Positions 33,354 through 45,800 of a stretch of DNA of 64,000 nucleotides are shown here, one piece after another. The stretch comes from Cladosporium sp. IMV 00045 (Eukaryota; Ascomycota; Dothideomycetes; Cladosporiales; Cladosporiaceae), in NCBI GenBank assembly GCA_001931905.2, contig MSJI02000411.1, forward strand, positions 18,490-82,489, read 5' to 3'. Under the pieces are notes generated by a model. It had not been told where the DNA came from, made no database searches, and saw nothing but the letters and a program-made list of their open reading frames with translations. The translations under genes and the position numbers were made by a program. Every line of letters begins with the position of its first letter. The stretch's first letter is position 1.

Positions 33354-33962
33354 GCGAGCGCTCCTGAATTCTTGGAGCCACTCATACCCCTCGTCCTCCG
33401 CGACGCTCGCAAACCACTTCCAGACATCCCACCACCGTCACCCGAGCCAAAAGTCCGCGCGCAGTGCGACACCCCAGCCGCGACGGGCACGCAACCCGCC
33501 ACGCCGACAACGCCAAAAGTCCACGCGCAGAGCGGCGCGCCGGCCATGATCGGCGTGGCCCTCGCGTCGCCGACAGGCTTGCGTTTCATGGCTTCCGCTC
33601 CGGTGTTGAAGTCCGACGAAACCACGCCCAAGACGCCCAAGAAGCCCAAGAGCGTTAGACACGCCCCTTCCAGCCCGCTGTCACCCAGAACCGTGAGGGA
33701 CTTCTTTACCCGCCCGAAAACGCCTAAGAGCGCGAAAGGCTTCCCCACCAGCCCGCTGTCGCCGAGGAAATTGAGAGATTTCTTTACTCGCCCGAAAACG
33801 CCTAAGAGCCCGAAAGATGTCCCTGCCAGCTTTAAAATGCCTCAGGAGTTGAGACAGGGGCCTTACGGTCCGTTGTTGAGTGGTGACGAGACGGAGACGG
33901 CGAGGGAAGAGATGAGCGAGAGGTCGAGGAGGTTGAGGTTTAGTTGGGAGAGTTTGGTGTGA
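33354..33962 (+). other. In-frame open extension after the BCK1 stop, with repeats
   Basis: Directly after BCK1's TAG the same frame stays open for 202 codons to a TGA at 33960. The translation is rich in Pro, Ser, Thr and basic residues and contains a 26-residue repeat (AGC-CCG-CTG start; SPLSPR..RDFFTRPKTPKS) at 33672-33749 and 33750-33827, plus a degenerate third unit. Between the two clear units seven codons differ only synonymously and six change residues, so protein-level selection is suggested. The first ATG is at 33372, only 18 nt after the stop. It could be a C-terminal extension reached by readthrough or a splice variant, a separate small gene (196 aa from 33372), or chance. No known domain recognised. 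Confidence 0.4.
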
Positions 33963-34622
33963 AGAGGTGAGGAATGCGTTTTTGGGAGGGTTGTTGTGAG
34001 GACTTTGGTTTGAAGACGATGATTGGGGTGATTTCTCGAGCCAATCCTCGAGCGATTTTGCCTTTACCTTGCTTTCGCTTGGTTGGGAGGGTTCGATGTC
34101 AAAGGAAGGTGAGAATTGGCTTTTGATGGCTTGCGAGGACTTGGATTGACGGCTATGCCCTGGCCATTCTCTTCGTGGCTCTACAAGCCTTCTCTTGCGC
34201 TCGATTGTTTTGTTTTTCTTGATTTTTTGATTCTTCGCTGTCGCTTTTTTTCGTGCACTTCAACGTTCTTTTGCTCGATACCCGGGATAGCGCTTGTTGC
34301 ACTATTCGACGTTCACTGTACTTTAGGCCGGTTTTTTTCTTTTTCTTCGTGTCGATGGCATGAATCGCACGCACTTTGCCTTCTATCGTTGTTGCGGTCA
34401 TTCTTGAATTTTCATTTGTATCATGTGCGTGACATTGTCATGTGCATGAAGTCTTTGCTTGTGAGAAAAGGGCAGGCTTCAATGAAATAAAGTCGAGATT
34501 GTTTCCAATATGCTCGTCTGACAATTTACATAGACAACTCATCACACCGGTCTGTAAACGCTCAAACCTCATCCCACCTTACTCTCTATCACCTGAACCC
34601 CCCTCCTCATCACGTCCCTCAC
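33963..34622. other. Intergenic, convergent BCK1/P450 3' flanks
   Basis: 660 nt, T-rich, between convergent genes. A 124-codon open frame at 34116 is Leu/Phe/Ser-rich from poly-T sequence and not gene-like. Confidence 0.6.
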
Positions 34623-36367
34623 TCACTCCCTCGCCTCCCTAAACCTCACGGTAACATTCCTCGCGGGACAACTCGTCAACGCCAACTTACTCCTGACGAC
34701 CCCCTCCAACTGCCCCTCAGCGGGCTCCATCGCATCAAACCTCTGCAACAACCTAACAACAACATAACTCGCTTCCGTGAGAGCAAACTGCTGACCGATA
34801 CAAATCCTCGGCCCGCCGTTGAAAGGCAAAAACTCCCACCCGGGCCTCCTGCCCACGAACCGCTCCGGCTTGAACATGTCTGCGTCCTCACCCCACAGGT
34901 CTTTGCGCCGGTGCATGACGTGGATGCTATAATTGACCTCGGCGTTCGCGGGGATGAGAACGGGGCTCTCGCCGTCCGGTCCGCCGCCCTTGGGGAGCGT
35001 GGTGAGTTTGTTGGCGCGGCGGGAGTTGCCGGGCACGACGGTCCAGAGGCGCAGGGTTTCGCTCAGGCAGTGCTGGAGGTAGGTGCAGGATTTGAGCGCG
35101 GAGAAGGTGATGTTCTCCGGCTGGGCGGTGTAGGGGCCGAAATCTGCGAGGATGGCGGCGCGGAGTTTGGCGAACACCTCGGGGTGTCGCATCAGTTGGT
35201 GGAAGAGCCAGGAGAGCAGCGAGGCGGTCGTGTCGCGGCCGGCGAGCAGGATGTTCAGGAGCTGGGCGCGGAGTTCGAGCGGGTCGCGAGTGCGGGAGGC
35301 GAGCTCGGTGAGGAAGACGTAGCGTTCTTTGGCGCTGGTGCCTTCTTCGGCGAGTTTGGAGTCGTTGATGGTGGGTTGGCGGAGCGCGAGGGCGACGTAT
35401 TGGTCAATGAAGGCGTGGACGCGCTTGTTCTGATCTTTGTATTCACGCGGGTTGTGCATCCAGTACATGTCTCCGAGGCGGAAACGGGTGGCGACGTGGG
35501 CTTGGGCGCCGTCGAAGTTGCGTGGGAATTCTGCGCAGCTGGTGAGGTGGTGTGTCAGCTGGTGGGCTTCTAGTTGTGTTGAAACGAATCGAATGGGAGT
35601 GGCATACCTTGCTCGCTGCTCCTCGCTCTTACCGTCTTGCGCACGCAGACCGGCTTCAGCGAGCTGACTGCCGACCGACTCTCCAAAGAGGAACTCGGTC
35701 GCGGAATCGATGGTGAGGCGGAAGAAGAGCGTTTGGATATCAGTGAAATCAGTCCAACCGTCCGGTTTGGCAGGCATGACCTTGAAGAAGTCCTGCACGT
35801 GCTTCTCCTCAAGCTCCAAGTCCGAGACCTGATCTCTCACGAAGTTAGGACGCAGCATGGCTCGGCTGTGCTCCCACTGCTTGCCGTCCTGTGTGAAGAT
35901 GCCGGAACCCAGCGTCTGGCCCAAATTGGCGTTGCGGACAGGTCCCAGTTCGAACTCGGAGAACTGCGTGGCAAGCATGGCTTGGATGTTGCGCGGGTCG
36001 GACGTGAAGTAGGTGTCATGGAACATGGTGTAAGTCTTGAAAGTGGAAACTTCACGGTCGTGCAGTTCGCTCATGATGCGTTGGCGTCTGATCAGCCAGT
36101 CTGGGAAGAGTTGGTCCTTGTCTGCCTGCAGGAGGAGGTTGAGGTGCTTGAATCCTCCAAATCCCGCAATGGGGAAAGAGAGAACACCAGTAGCGCCTGT
36201 CTCTTTCATTTTGGCTGTGGACGTTGTCAGTATTGTGGTAATGTCTGGATGTGTTGAGGCTAGATGGACGTACCAGCATATTGGCGCCTCATAAGAACGT
36301 AGTTGATCGCCTTGTAAATCACAAAGGCGACCACTCCCCATAACGCCAGACCGAAGTAGAGATGCAT
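34623..36367 (-). CDS. Cytochrome P450, CYP52-like
   Basis: Three exons: 36367-36274, 36214-35608 and 35538-34623, 538 aa. The 69-nt second intron is a multiple of three and open, so a naive translation would retain it; splicing restores RASCAEFPRNFDGAQAHVAT, as in CYP52-type proteins. The N-terminal helix (YFGLALWGVVAFVIYKAINY) anchors it in the ER. The I-helix is LLAGRDTTASLL, ExxR is in SETLRLWTVV, and the heme loop FLPFNGGPRICIGQQFAL places the ligand at Cys480. These signatures resemble CYP52-like n-alkane/fatty-acid omega-hydroxylases; the true substrate is unknown. A TATATAT box lies about 75 nt upstream of the start. Confidence 0.9.
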
Positions 36368-38327
36368 GGCTGCTTTATGACTTGTCGACCGTAAAGTCGA
36401 TGGTTGTGAGCAGTATTGAGTGAAGTGTGGCAGGTTTCAACCATATATAAGTTGGGCGCTGCGGCTGACTGTTTGTACCCACTTAGATCGCTTAAACCGT
36501 TCTTGTCGATCGATTCTTCACAGTCGACGATCTCCACCGATGGTGTCTCTCAAACAACGCTCAGGTAAGCGTTTGTCGAATTATGCTCGGAACCCAGAGG
36601 CCGGAGACAGCCCTGCAAGACGTTATACTGACAAAGACGATGATTAGGCAGATGTGAGTAGCTTATGCAAAAATACTTGGAAAACAAGAGGCGATCGCCC
36701 CACGGTGATAAAAGAGTTGACGTCTGACGTCCGGGGGCAAAGACCTGTGCTGGAGAAGCGGAGGAACTTGTTGTTCAGCTCCGGGCTTCTCATTCGCGTT
36801 TTCGCTCTCGTTTCCTCGCGTTCGCAGCCCTGACTGCTGACCTGAGTAGGCAAGCGGTAGGGTTGCTTGATGATGATGATGATATGGGGAACTAGTGCAG
36901 CTCTTCCCCGTCCGGACAGTCCGTAATCCTGGTAAGGTACATGTATGTTTCGGTGGCACGACGAAACTGTTACCGAGGCATGATGGAGCTCTGAGGAGTG
37001 GAGAGTCAAACCTTGATATACGCAGCATGGTAGAGGCATGGAATACCTCGGTGTGAGAGCTCCATGTCTCACCACCCTCTCCCAGCTGGAAGGTGTCGTG
37101 ACGCTGTAGCAGTTGCCATCAGTCCAGGATGGAGAGCGAGCGAGGGTTTTGCTTCGCTGGTGGCCAACGGCCGTATAGCTAGTTCGATGATCCTAGGCCA
37201 TGGCCCCCAATGTCACGTCTCCAGGAAGAAAGTGAGGTAGGGTTTCTGGGAGCAACGACCTCAGGCCGAGTCAGCCTCAGTTCCACGCGGCGCTATTGGT
37301 GCTTCATGGGGTGGAGGGAACAGCTCCGGTGGATGATTAGGCCTCCCATCCTTGCACCGTAGGGACTGGAGGATGCCATGGCCACGCCGAACGATGCGCA
37401 TCTCGCGTGGTCCGAAGAATAATACAGCAAGTCAGAGCCGGCGCGAGTTTGATTCCTTGCTCGCTCTCATAAACCTCAGTGTGCGCGGATGCCCCTCGAC
37501 TGCGCCGTAATGCGTTCTACGGCCAGGAACATCACCCAGAAACTCCGGAATCATGCGTCGACGCAATACCGGAGGCCTCGCCACAGCACGATCATGGCGT
37601 GACATAAGCAACAACCATCCGGTCCATCACACAGCGTCTGATGTGTAATCCCTCGATCCAAGCGAGCGAGACGCTGCAACTGAGGTGAGCAAATCCTTCC
37701 AAATTAAGACGCCGGCTCTTCGGGTTGCATGCATGCGTGGGTGGTTTGGCGTGGCGTTCTTCTGTCCAACTCATTAAGCGATAGGCAAGCCTTGGTCTTG
37801 GGAGAAAACGCGGGGGTGGAATAATGGGTGAATTGTGCAGTGTGATGGGAGTATGCATCAGTAGTGTATAATACGAGATGGTATGTTTTGTCGAGGCGTG
37901 GGAGTGGACAACGCAGGGAGTTTCTTGTCGAGGTGAAGAAGGATAGAGGCCAGTAATGGAATCGGAAGCTTTACAGTCAAGGACGTATGATAACAGAAAA
38001 TTCGATGATTTCTTCGTTGTTACAGGAGCGTACACATCACAAGGTAGGTAAGGCAGGTACCTACTACCATACTTCCACGAGCACATCGCCTCAGCCCGCC
38101 AAAGAAAAGATCCGCCAACAGCAACGACGACGCAAGCCTTAAGAAAAAGAAGTCCCAGTATACAGTAATCGAAATAATAGAAACAGAACCACGCGTCTCC
38201 TGCTGAAAAGAAACGCCTCATGAACGCCGTTGCCAGCTCATGCAAACTCCGCGCCCCGTTTTCATCTTTTTATGGTCGAAGCAAGGAAGGAATCCAGAAG
38301 ATCAGGAGGAGGGCTGGCAGTCAGCCT
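36368..38327. other. 1.96-kb stretch without a clear gene
   Basis: Lies between the P450 start and the NOP56 3' end. It holds the P450 promoter, a short GAT microsatellite near 36870 and a 217-codon minus-strand open frame (38245-37592) that is Cys/Ser/Tyr-rich, lacks any domain I know and has no supporting context. I see no tRNA or transposon remnant. Confidence 0.5.
36441..36449 (-). promoter_or_regulatory. TATA-like box of the P450 gene
   Basis: TATATATGG on the minus strand, about 75 nt upstream of the P450 start codon at 36367, a plausible core promoter position. Confidence 0.45.
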
Positions 38328-40060
38328 TTACGCCTTGCTCTTCTTCGACTTCTTCTTGATCTGCTCCTCGGGGACCTCGCCGGAGGCGTCGCTCTTTCTC
38401 TTGGCCTTCTTGTCGGCCTTGAGCTTCTTCTTCAGGGCCTCCTCGTCGACCTCCTCGGCGCCGGCCTCAGCGGCGGACTCAGCAGCCTTCTTCGCGGCCT
38501 TGGCGGCCTTCTTGGCTGCCTTGGAGTCGTCCGCGTCCTCCATCTCGACGTCCTCGCCCTTAGACTTCTTGGACTTCTTAGATTTCTCCTTGCGCTCGGC
38601 CTGCTCGGTGGCGCCCTGAGTGACGCCGGCGACCTCAAGCTCCTCCTCAGCGGCGGTGCTGGGGTCGGCGACGTTGGTGGATGCGAGAGTAGCATCCATG
38701 GCAGATTTCTATATGGTTAGGTCAATGTTATGTTCACATGCAAATATCAAGTAGTGACGAATCTTACCATGGCAACCTCGTTCTTGGTAGGGTTGATGCC
38801 ATCAGCGTAGAAGCGCAGACGCTCCTCAACCTGGTCCTTGAGAGCCTCACCAAACTTCCTGTTAGGCTGCATGCTAAAGTTGTCGATTCTCGAGGCGATG
38901 GAGGTCTTGTTGGCAAGGAAACGAGAGATTCTGCCCTTGTTCTTCATGCCAGCACGGCCGATGAAGGAAGAGTGGTAGATGAGGCCGTACTTGGGGGTAT
39001 TGCCCTTGGTCTTGAGAGCGCGGAAGAGAGCCTTCTCGGCACCGAGAATCTGGACGGTGGAGGCAGGGTACTTGGCCAGGTTGGTCAAGCTGCCGGCGTG
39101 AGAGATGAGACGAGCACCAACGGTCTCACCGATGAGCGCGGCAAGGTTAGGCGCGACAACACCCATCTTAGCGACAAGGTAAGCAGAAAGCGACTTGCGG
39201 TACTTGACGAGGGAGACGGTTCGCTTGGCGAAAAGCATGACGTTCTCCATGTCGGTCTCAGAGATGTCCTGACCCATGGAGACCTTGGCGGCCTCGATGA
39301 TGGCACGGGCGGTGCTGTGGTCGTCGTCGACAATCTCGGCGAGCTCGTGGAGGCTGTCGTCGTTGAGAGAAGTCTTGTTGCCGATGAAGAGCGCGCACTG
39401 AGCGAACTTCTGGTTGTCGGAGACGATCTTGACGAGCTCGGGGAAGTGCCAGGAGTACCATTCCCTGACTCTCATGGAGAAGGTGTTGACGGCCTTGTCG
39501 AGGTGGTCCAGAGTAGCAATGGCCTGGATGATGTGGTTGTCGTTCTTCTGGACGGAGAACTTCACCTTGCTTCTGCTGTAGGCGTGGCCGAGACCGAGCT
39601 GCGCACGGGAGACATCGCCAGTCTGGAGGCCCTTGAGCAGCTTCTCAGCGTGCAGACGAACGCCACGGAGCAGGTCGCCGCAGAGCTCGCTGGTTTCGGG
39701 GGTCTCAGCCTCAATGCCGGCAAACTCGCCCTTGATGGAACCAGCCAAGTTCCTGTCACCAACACCGAGGGTGACCTTGTTCTTCTCCTTCTTGCCGCCC
39801 TTGGGCAGGTTGGCCTCCAGGGTGGTCCTCAAGTAGTCGCTCATGATACCCTCGGAGATCTCGTTGGCGTTCTCGAGCGCCTGGGCGGCACCCTGGAAAG
39901 GCGCGAAAGAGACGAGCTGGACCATCTTGCCGAAGCGGGCCAGGTCGGTGTGGGCATCCTGGACCTCCTTCAGACGGGAGCCAATGGTGTCGGACTGGAG
40001 CTTGACGGAGAAAATGGCGTAGCCCACGGAGGACTCGTGGAGGAGGTAGTCGACAGACAT
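38328..40060 (-). CDS. NOP56: Box C/D snoRNP core protein NOP56 (Sik1)
   Basis: Two exons, 40060-38768 and 38708-38328, 557 aa. The 59-nt intron (GTAAGA, branch CCTAAC, acceptor CATATAG) rejoins NEVAM to [10 protein letters not shown]. The N-terminal domain starts [17 protein letters not shown]. The NOSIC/Nop core includes [17 protein letters not shown] and the family hallmark [20 protein letters not shown], then [20 protein letters not shown]. The C-terminus is the usual K/E/A-rich tail ending in KKKSKKSKA. Known role: with fibrillarin, Nop58 and Snu13, guides 2'-O-methylation and early rRNA processing in the nucleolus. NOP56 rather than NOP58 is chosen from the N-terminus. It shares a 545-nt divergent promoter with CCT6, and codon use is strongly C-ending, as in highly expressed genes. 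Confidence 0.95.
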
Positions 40061-40605
40061 TTTGGCGGATTATCTGCTGCCGGTGTGCGGGTGGGATGGG
40101 GAATGCGCGCCTGAGGAATGGCGAGGCGCGAAGTGATTAATAGTCGTCCAGCAACGGACTGAGCCCACCGAGTGCTGCGAGAGGCGGTGGAAGGGGAGTG
40201 GACGGGTGCTGGGGTCGCAATCGTTGGTCGGCAGGGAAATCGTCGTCAATTCAAAAGTCGGCGGGCGTGGTATAAGCTGCTCAGAAAAATCCAAAGCTGC
40301 AGGCGGGAGTGACCGCCGGGCCGGAGATTTCGTCGAGCTTGTGCTGCAGGTGCACTCCAGATGTTGTGGCCTGAGGCTTCCAGCTGGCCGGCTTGCCATT
40401 GGCTGCGGCGGGCTGGAGTCGAAAGAAGCGGGCGCCAGCCAAAAAGTGCTGCTGGGCTGTTTGTCCTGTGGAGGGGGAGCGAATGTGAGAGACGTCGCTG
40501 TGTGATAATTAAATATAACGTACATCCTTCACCGCCAACACCACCACCACCTTCCATTCCAACGAGCTATACCACCCCGACATCTGGACTTCCGGGCCTC
40601 ACAAA
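40061..40605. promoter_or_regulatory. Divergent promoter region NOP56 / CCT6
   Basis: 545 nt between divergent starts of two highly expressed housekeeping genes. The CCT6 start sits in a good context (CAAAATGTC). No specific factor site named. Confidence 0.55.
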
Positions 40606-42228
40606 ATGTCGGCAGCTCAACTTCTCAACCCCAAGGCCGAGTCGCGCCGTAGAGGCGAGGCCTTGAGCGTCAACATCGCCGCCGGTGAGGGCCTTCAGGC
40701 AGTGCTCGCCTCCAATCTGGGTCCTACTGGCACGATCAAGATGTTGGTCGACGGATCTGGCGGTATCAAGCTCACCAAGGACGGATCCGTGCTTTTGAAG
40801 GAGATGCAGATTCAGAACCCCACCGCAGTCATGATCGCAAGAGCAGCAACGGCACAAGATGAGATTTGCGGTGACGGCACAACGAGCGTCGTGCTCATGA
40901 TCGGCGAGCTTCTCAAGCAGGCAAACAGATACATCACCGAGGGTCTGCACCCCAGAGTCATTACCGATGGTTACGAGTTGGCCAAGAGCGAGGCTCTCCG
41001 CTTCCTGGACGAGTTCAAGCTGGCGCGCGATGTGGACAGGGAGCTTTTGCTGTCGGTTGCGAGAACATCATTGTCGACCAAGATCAACTCTACCCTTGCC
41101 GAGCAGCTCACCCCGGACATTGTCGATGCCGTTCTCTCTATCTACCAGGAGGGCGAGAAGCCCGATCTTCACATGGTTGAGATCATGACTATGCAACACA
41201 GACTGGCGGCCGACACCCAGCTCATCCGCGGTCTCGCACTCGACCACGGCGCAAGACATCCCGACATGCCCAAGGACGTTCGCAACGCTTTCATCCTTAC
41301 CCTGAACGTCAGCTTGGAGTACGAGAAGAGCGAGATCAACTCTGGTTTCTACTACAACTCCGCGGAGCAGCGTGAGAAGCTCGTGGAATCCGAGCGTCGC
41401 TTCGTCGACGACAAGCTCCGCAAGATTGTCGAGCTGAAGAAGGAGGTTTGCGGCGATGATCCCAAGAAGGGCTTCGTCATCATCAACCAGAAGGGTATCG
41501 ACCCTCTGTCTCTCGACGTCCTGGTGAAGAACGGCATTTTCGCGCTCCGCCGCGCCAAGAGAAGGAACATGGAGCGTCTGCAGCTTATCTGTGGCGGCAC
41601 GGCACAAAACAGCGCTGACGACCTCACACCTGACGTCCTCGGCTGGGCCGGTCACGTCTACGAGCACCAGATCGGCGAGGAGAAGTACACTTTCATCGAG
41701 GAGGTCAAGGAGCCCAAGTCTGTGACCCTTCTTCTCAAGGGTCCCAACTCTCACACCATTGCTCAGATCAAGGACGCTGTTCGTGATGGTCTGCGCTCGG
41801 TCTACAACATCGTCGTCGACAAGTCTGTTGTTCCTGGTGCTGGTGCCTTCCAAGTCGCCTGCGCAAGGCGTCTGACATCAGACGAGTTCGGCAAGACCGT
41901 CAAGGGTAAGGCCAAGTGGGGTGTCGCTGCCTTCGCCGATGCACTTCTGGTCATTCCCAAGACTCTTGCTGCGAACAGTGGCCACGACATTCAAGACTCG
42001 CTCGCTGCGCTGCAGGACGCCCACGCTGAGGGCCATGTTGCTGGTCTGGATCTGGTATCAGGAGAGGAGATGGACCCCGTGCAAGAGGGTGTTTACGACA
42101 GCTTCAGGGTGCTGAGGAACAGCATTGCGAGCTCCACCGGAATTGCCAGCAACCTTCTGCTGTGCGATGAGATGCTCAAGGCTCGACAGATGGGCAAGTC
42201 CGGCCCGCCCGGTGGTGGAGAAGAATAA
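40606..42228 (+). CDS. CCT6: TCP-1 chaperonin subunit zeta (CCT6)
   Basis: Single exon, 540 aa, the normal length for the family. It starts [20 protein letters not shown], typical of zeta subunits. ATP-binding signatures are [14 protein letters not shown] (~37-50), [25 protein letters not shown] (~88-95) and the C-terminal VVPGAGAFQ. It ends in a Gly-rich tail. Known role: one of eight subunits of the cytosolic TRiC/CCT ring that folds actin, tubulin and WD-repeat proteins. No intron is present, in contrast to many neighbours, and third positions are strongly C/G-biased, consistent with high expression. It is head-to-head with NOP56. Confidence 0.95.
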   Translation: MSAAQLLNPKAESRRRGEALSVNIAAGEGLQAVLASNLGPTGTIKMLVDGSGGIKLTKDGSVLLKEMQIQNPTAVMIARAATAQDEICGDGTTSVVLMIGELLKQANRYITEGLHPRVITDGYELAKSEALRFLDEFKLARDVDRELLLSVARTSLSTKINSTLAEQLTPDIVDAVLSIYQEGEKPDLHMVEIMTMQHRLAADTQLIRGLALDHGARHPDMPKDVRNAFILTLNVSLEYEKSEINSGFYYNSAEQREKLVESERRFVDDKLRKIVELKKEVCGDDPKKGFVIINQKGIDPLSLDVLVKNGIFALRRAKRRNMERLQLICGGTAQNSADDLTPDVLGWAGHVYEHQIGEEKYTFIEEVKEPKSVTLLLKGPNSHTIAQIKDAVRDGLRSVYNIVVDKSVVPGAGAFQVACARRLTSDEFGKTVKGKAKWGVAAFADALLVIPKTLAANSGHDIQDSLAALQDAHAEGHVAGLDLVSGEEMDPVQEGVYDSFRVLRNSIASSTGIASNLLLCDEMLKARQMGKSGPPGGGEE

Positions 42229-42814
42229 GCGAGGAGGATGATAATAAACAAATAAATCAGATCATGTTGAAATGTGCCATACCCGCAATGACCTCGATAT
42301 GCTATAAAGGCACGGGCCGCTTCTTGCTGGAGGTCGCACGAGCTGGCCGTCTTCGATGTTGGCGATGCTTGAGCAGCCATCAAGGGAAGACATATGGCTC
42401 AAAGCCCGGTACGTACTTACGATGTTGAAATGCAAAAACTCATGGCAGACCAAAACCCCTGTACCATTTTCTGTGTCATTTTGGTTCCTTCTCAGTGGCT
42501 GCATTCCAGCTAGGAAATTGACACGCGCCATACGATCCAGATCCCTCTTGTGGTGTTTTTCATTCCAGACTAATCTTGGCGCGCAACATCCAGACGGTTG
42601 ACCAGCAACGATGTTCCGGTCTTTGCCACGCCTTACACGCCCGGTGTGCAAGAGCGCGTCTAACTCTGTCATTCGTTTCAGCATTGCTAAAAGTCTTTCA
42701 TCAAAGAGCCCGCCACCAAGTGTAGAGGCCTACTTATCACTTAGAGCATAAGATTGAACGTCAGCGACATCCGATAACCACGACCGCAAGAGCGCTTCTG
42801 CGCCTGGCGCGAAG
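42229..42814. other. Intergenic between CCT6 and the Ser-rich wall protein
   Basis: 586 nt holding the CCT6 3' UTR and the promoter of the downstream gene. No element named. Confidence 0.55.
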
Positions 42815-45800
42815 ATGTTCGTTCGCAAAGCTGCTGCGTTTCTCCTCTCGACCGGGCTCTTGAGCAGAGACGCCTTCGCAGAAGTGATCACAATCACGCG
42901 ATACGCCAGCACTTGCAGCGCCATCTACACTACAGGAACACGATCCATAACAATCATTCAATCGACGACCACAGTGGTCCCGGTTCCATACGACGATGCG
43001 GCATACAACGGCGGAACGCCTTTCGTGTTGGAAATACAACCGGATGGAGTCTACAACCCATTGAAACCTCGCGACGCCTTACCGCTCTCCTGGCTGACAT
43101 TGAACGGCAATACATCGACCAATCCGCTATCAGCTGGGCAATACAAGATTCGAAACGGCCAGCTCATGACCGTCAACGGCAGCTACCTGTCGACCAACCT
43201 CAATGTTCAGAACCAGCCTTTCGCAATCGCCCCGTCGCCTGGATCCATCAGCACCACGTTCACATTCAAAGACGGCGTCCTCAACTGGACAAGCCCTCGC
43301 TTCACCAACGGCAGAGCGCAGTTCTACAAGCTCCCTGTCGGTCTCATCGATAATGCCCAGGTATTGGCCAAGTTCATCGGCCCAATGGAGCCGCAGCGGT
43401 CATGGACACCAATCGTTCTCCGCGCCAAACCGTGCGATGATGTGAACCCTTTGAGCTCTACCTCTGTACCTTCAACGGGCACCGTCAGTGTTTCGACGTC
43501 CATCTCGATTGGAAGCATGTCAAGCGGGGGTCCCCAACCGTATACTTCGGAGAGCCCTCCTCCTTACTCGTATCAACCCGTCAGTGGCACTTCTTCGAGC
43601 AGAGCCGGGCCCTCGGCCAGTACGCCTACTCCGCCGTATATTCCATCTACTACAACGAGCTATATTCTGTCATGGCCGACTACGCCTAGTCAATACCCTG
43701 GCCCATCATCATCGTCTACTTCGCGAGCGCCCTCGTCTTCTTCACCCCCTCCCTCGGTTTCCACTCCACCCATTTATACTCAGACACCGGCATCTAGTAT
43801 GTCATCTTCACGCTCGATGTCATCTTCCGCGCCGCCACAGAGCTCTTCATCGTCAGCAGCTTCTTCGTCGATGACTGCATATCCTGGCTCGAGTTCCTCG
43901 CCAATGGGTTCGAGCTCTTCATCTGCCGGCCAGCCACCTTCATATGGATCTCAGACTCCCAGCATGACGAGCTCTTCGACCACCTCGACGTCTTATTCGA
44001 TCACGTTTGCTTCTTCGGGCTCGCCGATTGGACCAATCAATCCGCCGTACGAGAGGACGACTTCCAGCTCTAGCTCGGACTCCAGCTCGAGCGATGGGTG
44101 GACTTCCACTTCACTGTCCATGTCCATGTCCGTGTCATTGTCTAGCTCGATGTCAAGCTCGATGTCCATGTCCATCTCTACATCCATGTCTATGTCCAGC
44201 AGCACCCCTGGGACATCAACGCCCGCGACTTCGACATCATCTGCTCCCGAAACTCCGCCCGTCTACACTACCCCGAGCATGACGAGCTCGATGATGACTT
44301 CTAGCAGCATAATGTCCAGTTCCACACCTTCTTCGACGCCATCAAGCTCAAGCAGCTCACCGGCCGAAACGCCCCCTGAATACACGCCTCCTTCAGCGTC
44401 AAGCACCCCTAGCTCATCCAGCTCCATGCCCTCTAGCTCATCCGAACCTCCTACCTACGCCGACGAACCAACCGTATCAATCACCTCGTCTCCGTTCCTA
44501 ACGACTACTCCATCAATGACAAGTCCAGACGCCACCACGTCCAGCTCCTCCTCAGCCATAGTGACCCCGCCATTCTACACCAGCTCGCCTGAACCTTGTC
44601 CGGGAGGAAACGATACGACATACGTCAACGCGGCGGGCAACGCCTACAAATTCTACTGCAACATGGACTCATTCCCCGACTCTTACGCTCCTCCCGCATT
44701 TCTGTCGTTCACTGCCTGCATTCAAGCTTGCGACTTCGACCCCAGATGCGGCTCTGTGGTGATTCTGGACGATGAAACTTGCTATTATAAGCCGACGCCG
44801 ACTTCTTATAGGGTAGGAGTGGGGAACATGGCTGTGAGGATTGCTGGGCCTCCGATATATCCGGATGGTTCGAGCACGTCGAGCTGGTCAAGTACTGCTT
44901 CTTCTTCTATGGTGGCTGATTCAACGACCTCTATGATGACTACGAGCAGTAGCAGCGCTGAGATGACTTCAAACTCGGTCAGCTCAAGTGAGTCTTCGTC
45001 GGAGTCTTCCTCCAGTAGCGAAGTACCTGAGGTATATCCGGATGAAACGACTACGACGACGACCACAACGACATCTACGAGCAGCAGCGAAAGTAGCTCG
45101 GACTTCCCATCATCCACGAGCAGCGAAGTCCCACCTGAGTACGAAGGACCAACAACAACCACCACAACCCCGACAACAAGCCCCACAATAATCCCAACCA
45201 CCACAACAACTACATCTTCCCCCTCCTCAACCTCCGCCACCTCGACAAGCAGCTTTTCGCCCTACTCCGACTACCTAGTCCTCCCGAGCCCCACACCGTG
45301 CGACTTCGGCGGCCCGCCCAACATCGCCAACGACGACGACTACTGCCAACTCGACCTGCCCTTCGACATTACGCTCTACGGCACAACATCTCGGCGCACC
45401 TACCCCAGCACCAACGGCTACATATCCCTAAATCAGGGCGCAGCCCAGTTTTTGGCAAAACAATTCCCCTACCCCGGCACGCGCTTCCCGGACAACGTGC
45501 TCGCGCCTTTCTTCGACGATCTGTACATGTACGGCAACAACTCGCGGCGCCAGGGGATTTGGTACCAGATTGAGGGGGGCACGAAGGTCACGTATGAGTT
45601 TTATCTGGCGAGGGCGATGGTACAGGAGAGTATTTACCATTTCACCGTGGCGTATGATAGTATGGTGCCGAATGTTTTCACGTATAGGTATTATGAGGTT
45701 GGGGCGATGGGAGGTGGAGATCCCGGGACGGGCGGCGCGGTGGCGTTTGTGGGCATGCAGGGTTGTGAGTATTCTCCCTTTCCTAATTTCTTGATTAATC

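Noticed and set aside
34116..34490. 124-codon frame between BCK1 and the P450
   Set aside because: It arises from T-rich 3' flank sequence, is Leu/Phe/Ser/Cys-rich, and has no domain or context.
44806..45240. Val/Glu-rich minus-strand frame inside the wall-protein gene
   Set aside because: It is the antisense shadow of the Ser/Thr repeat codons.
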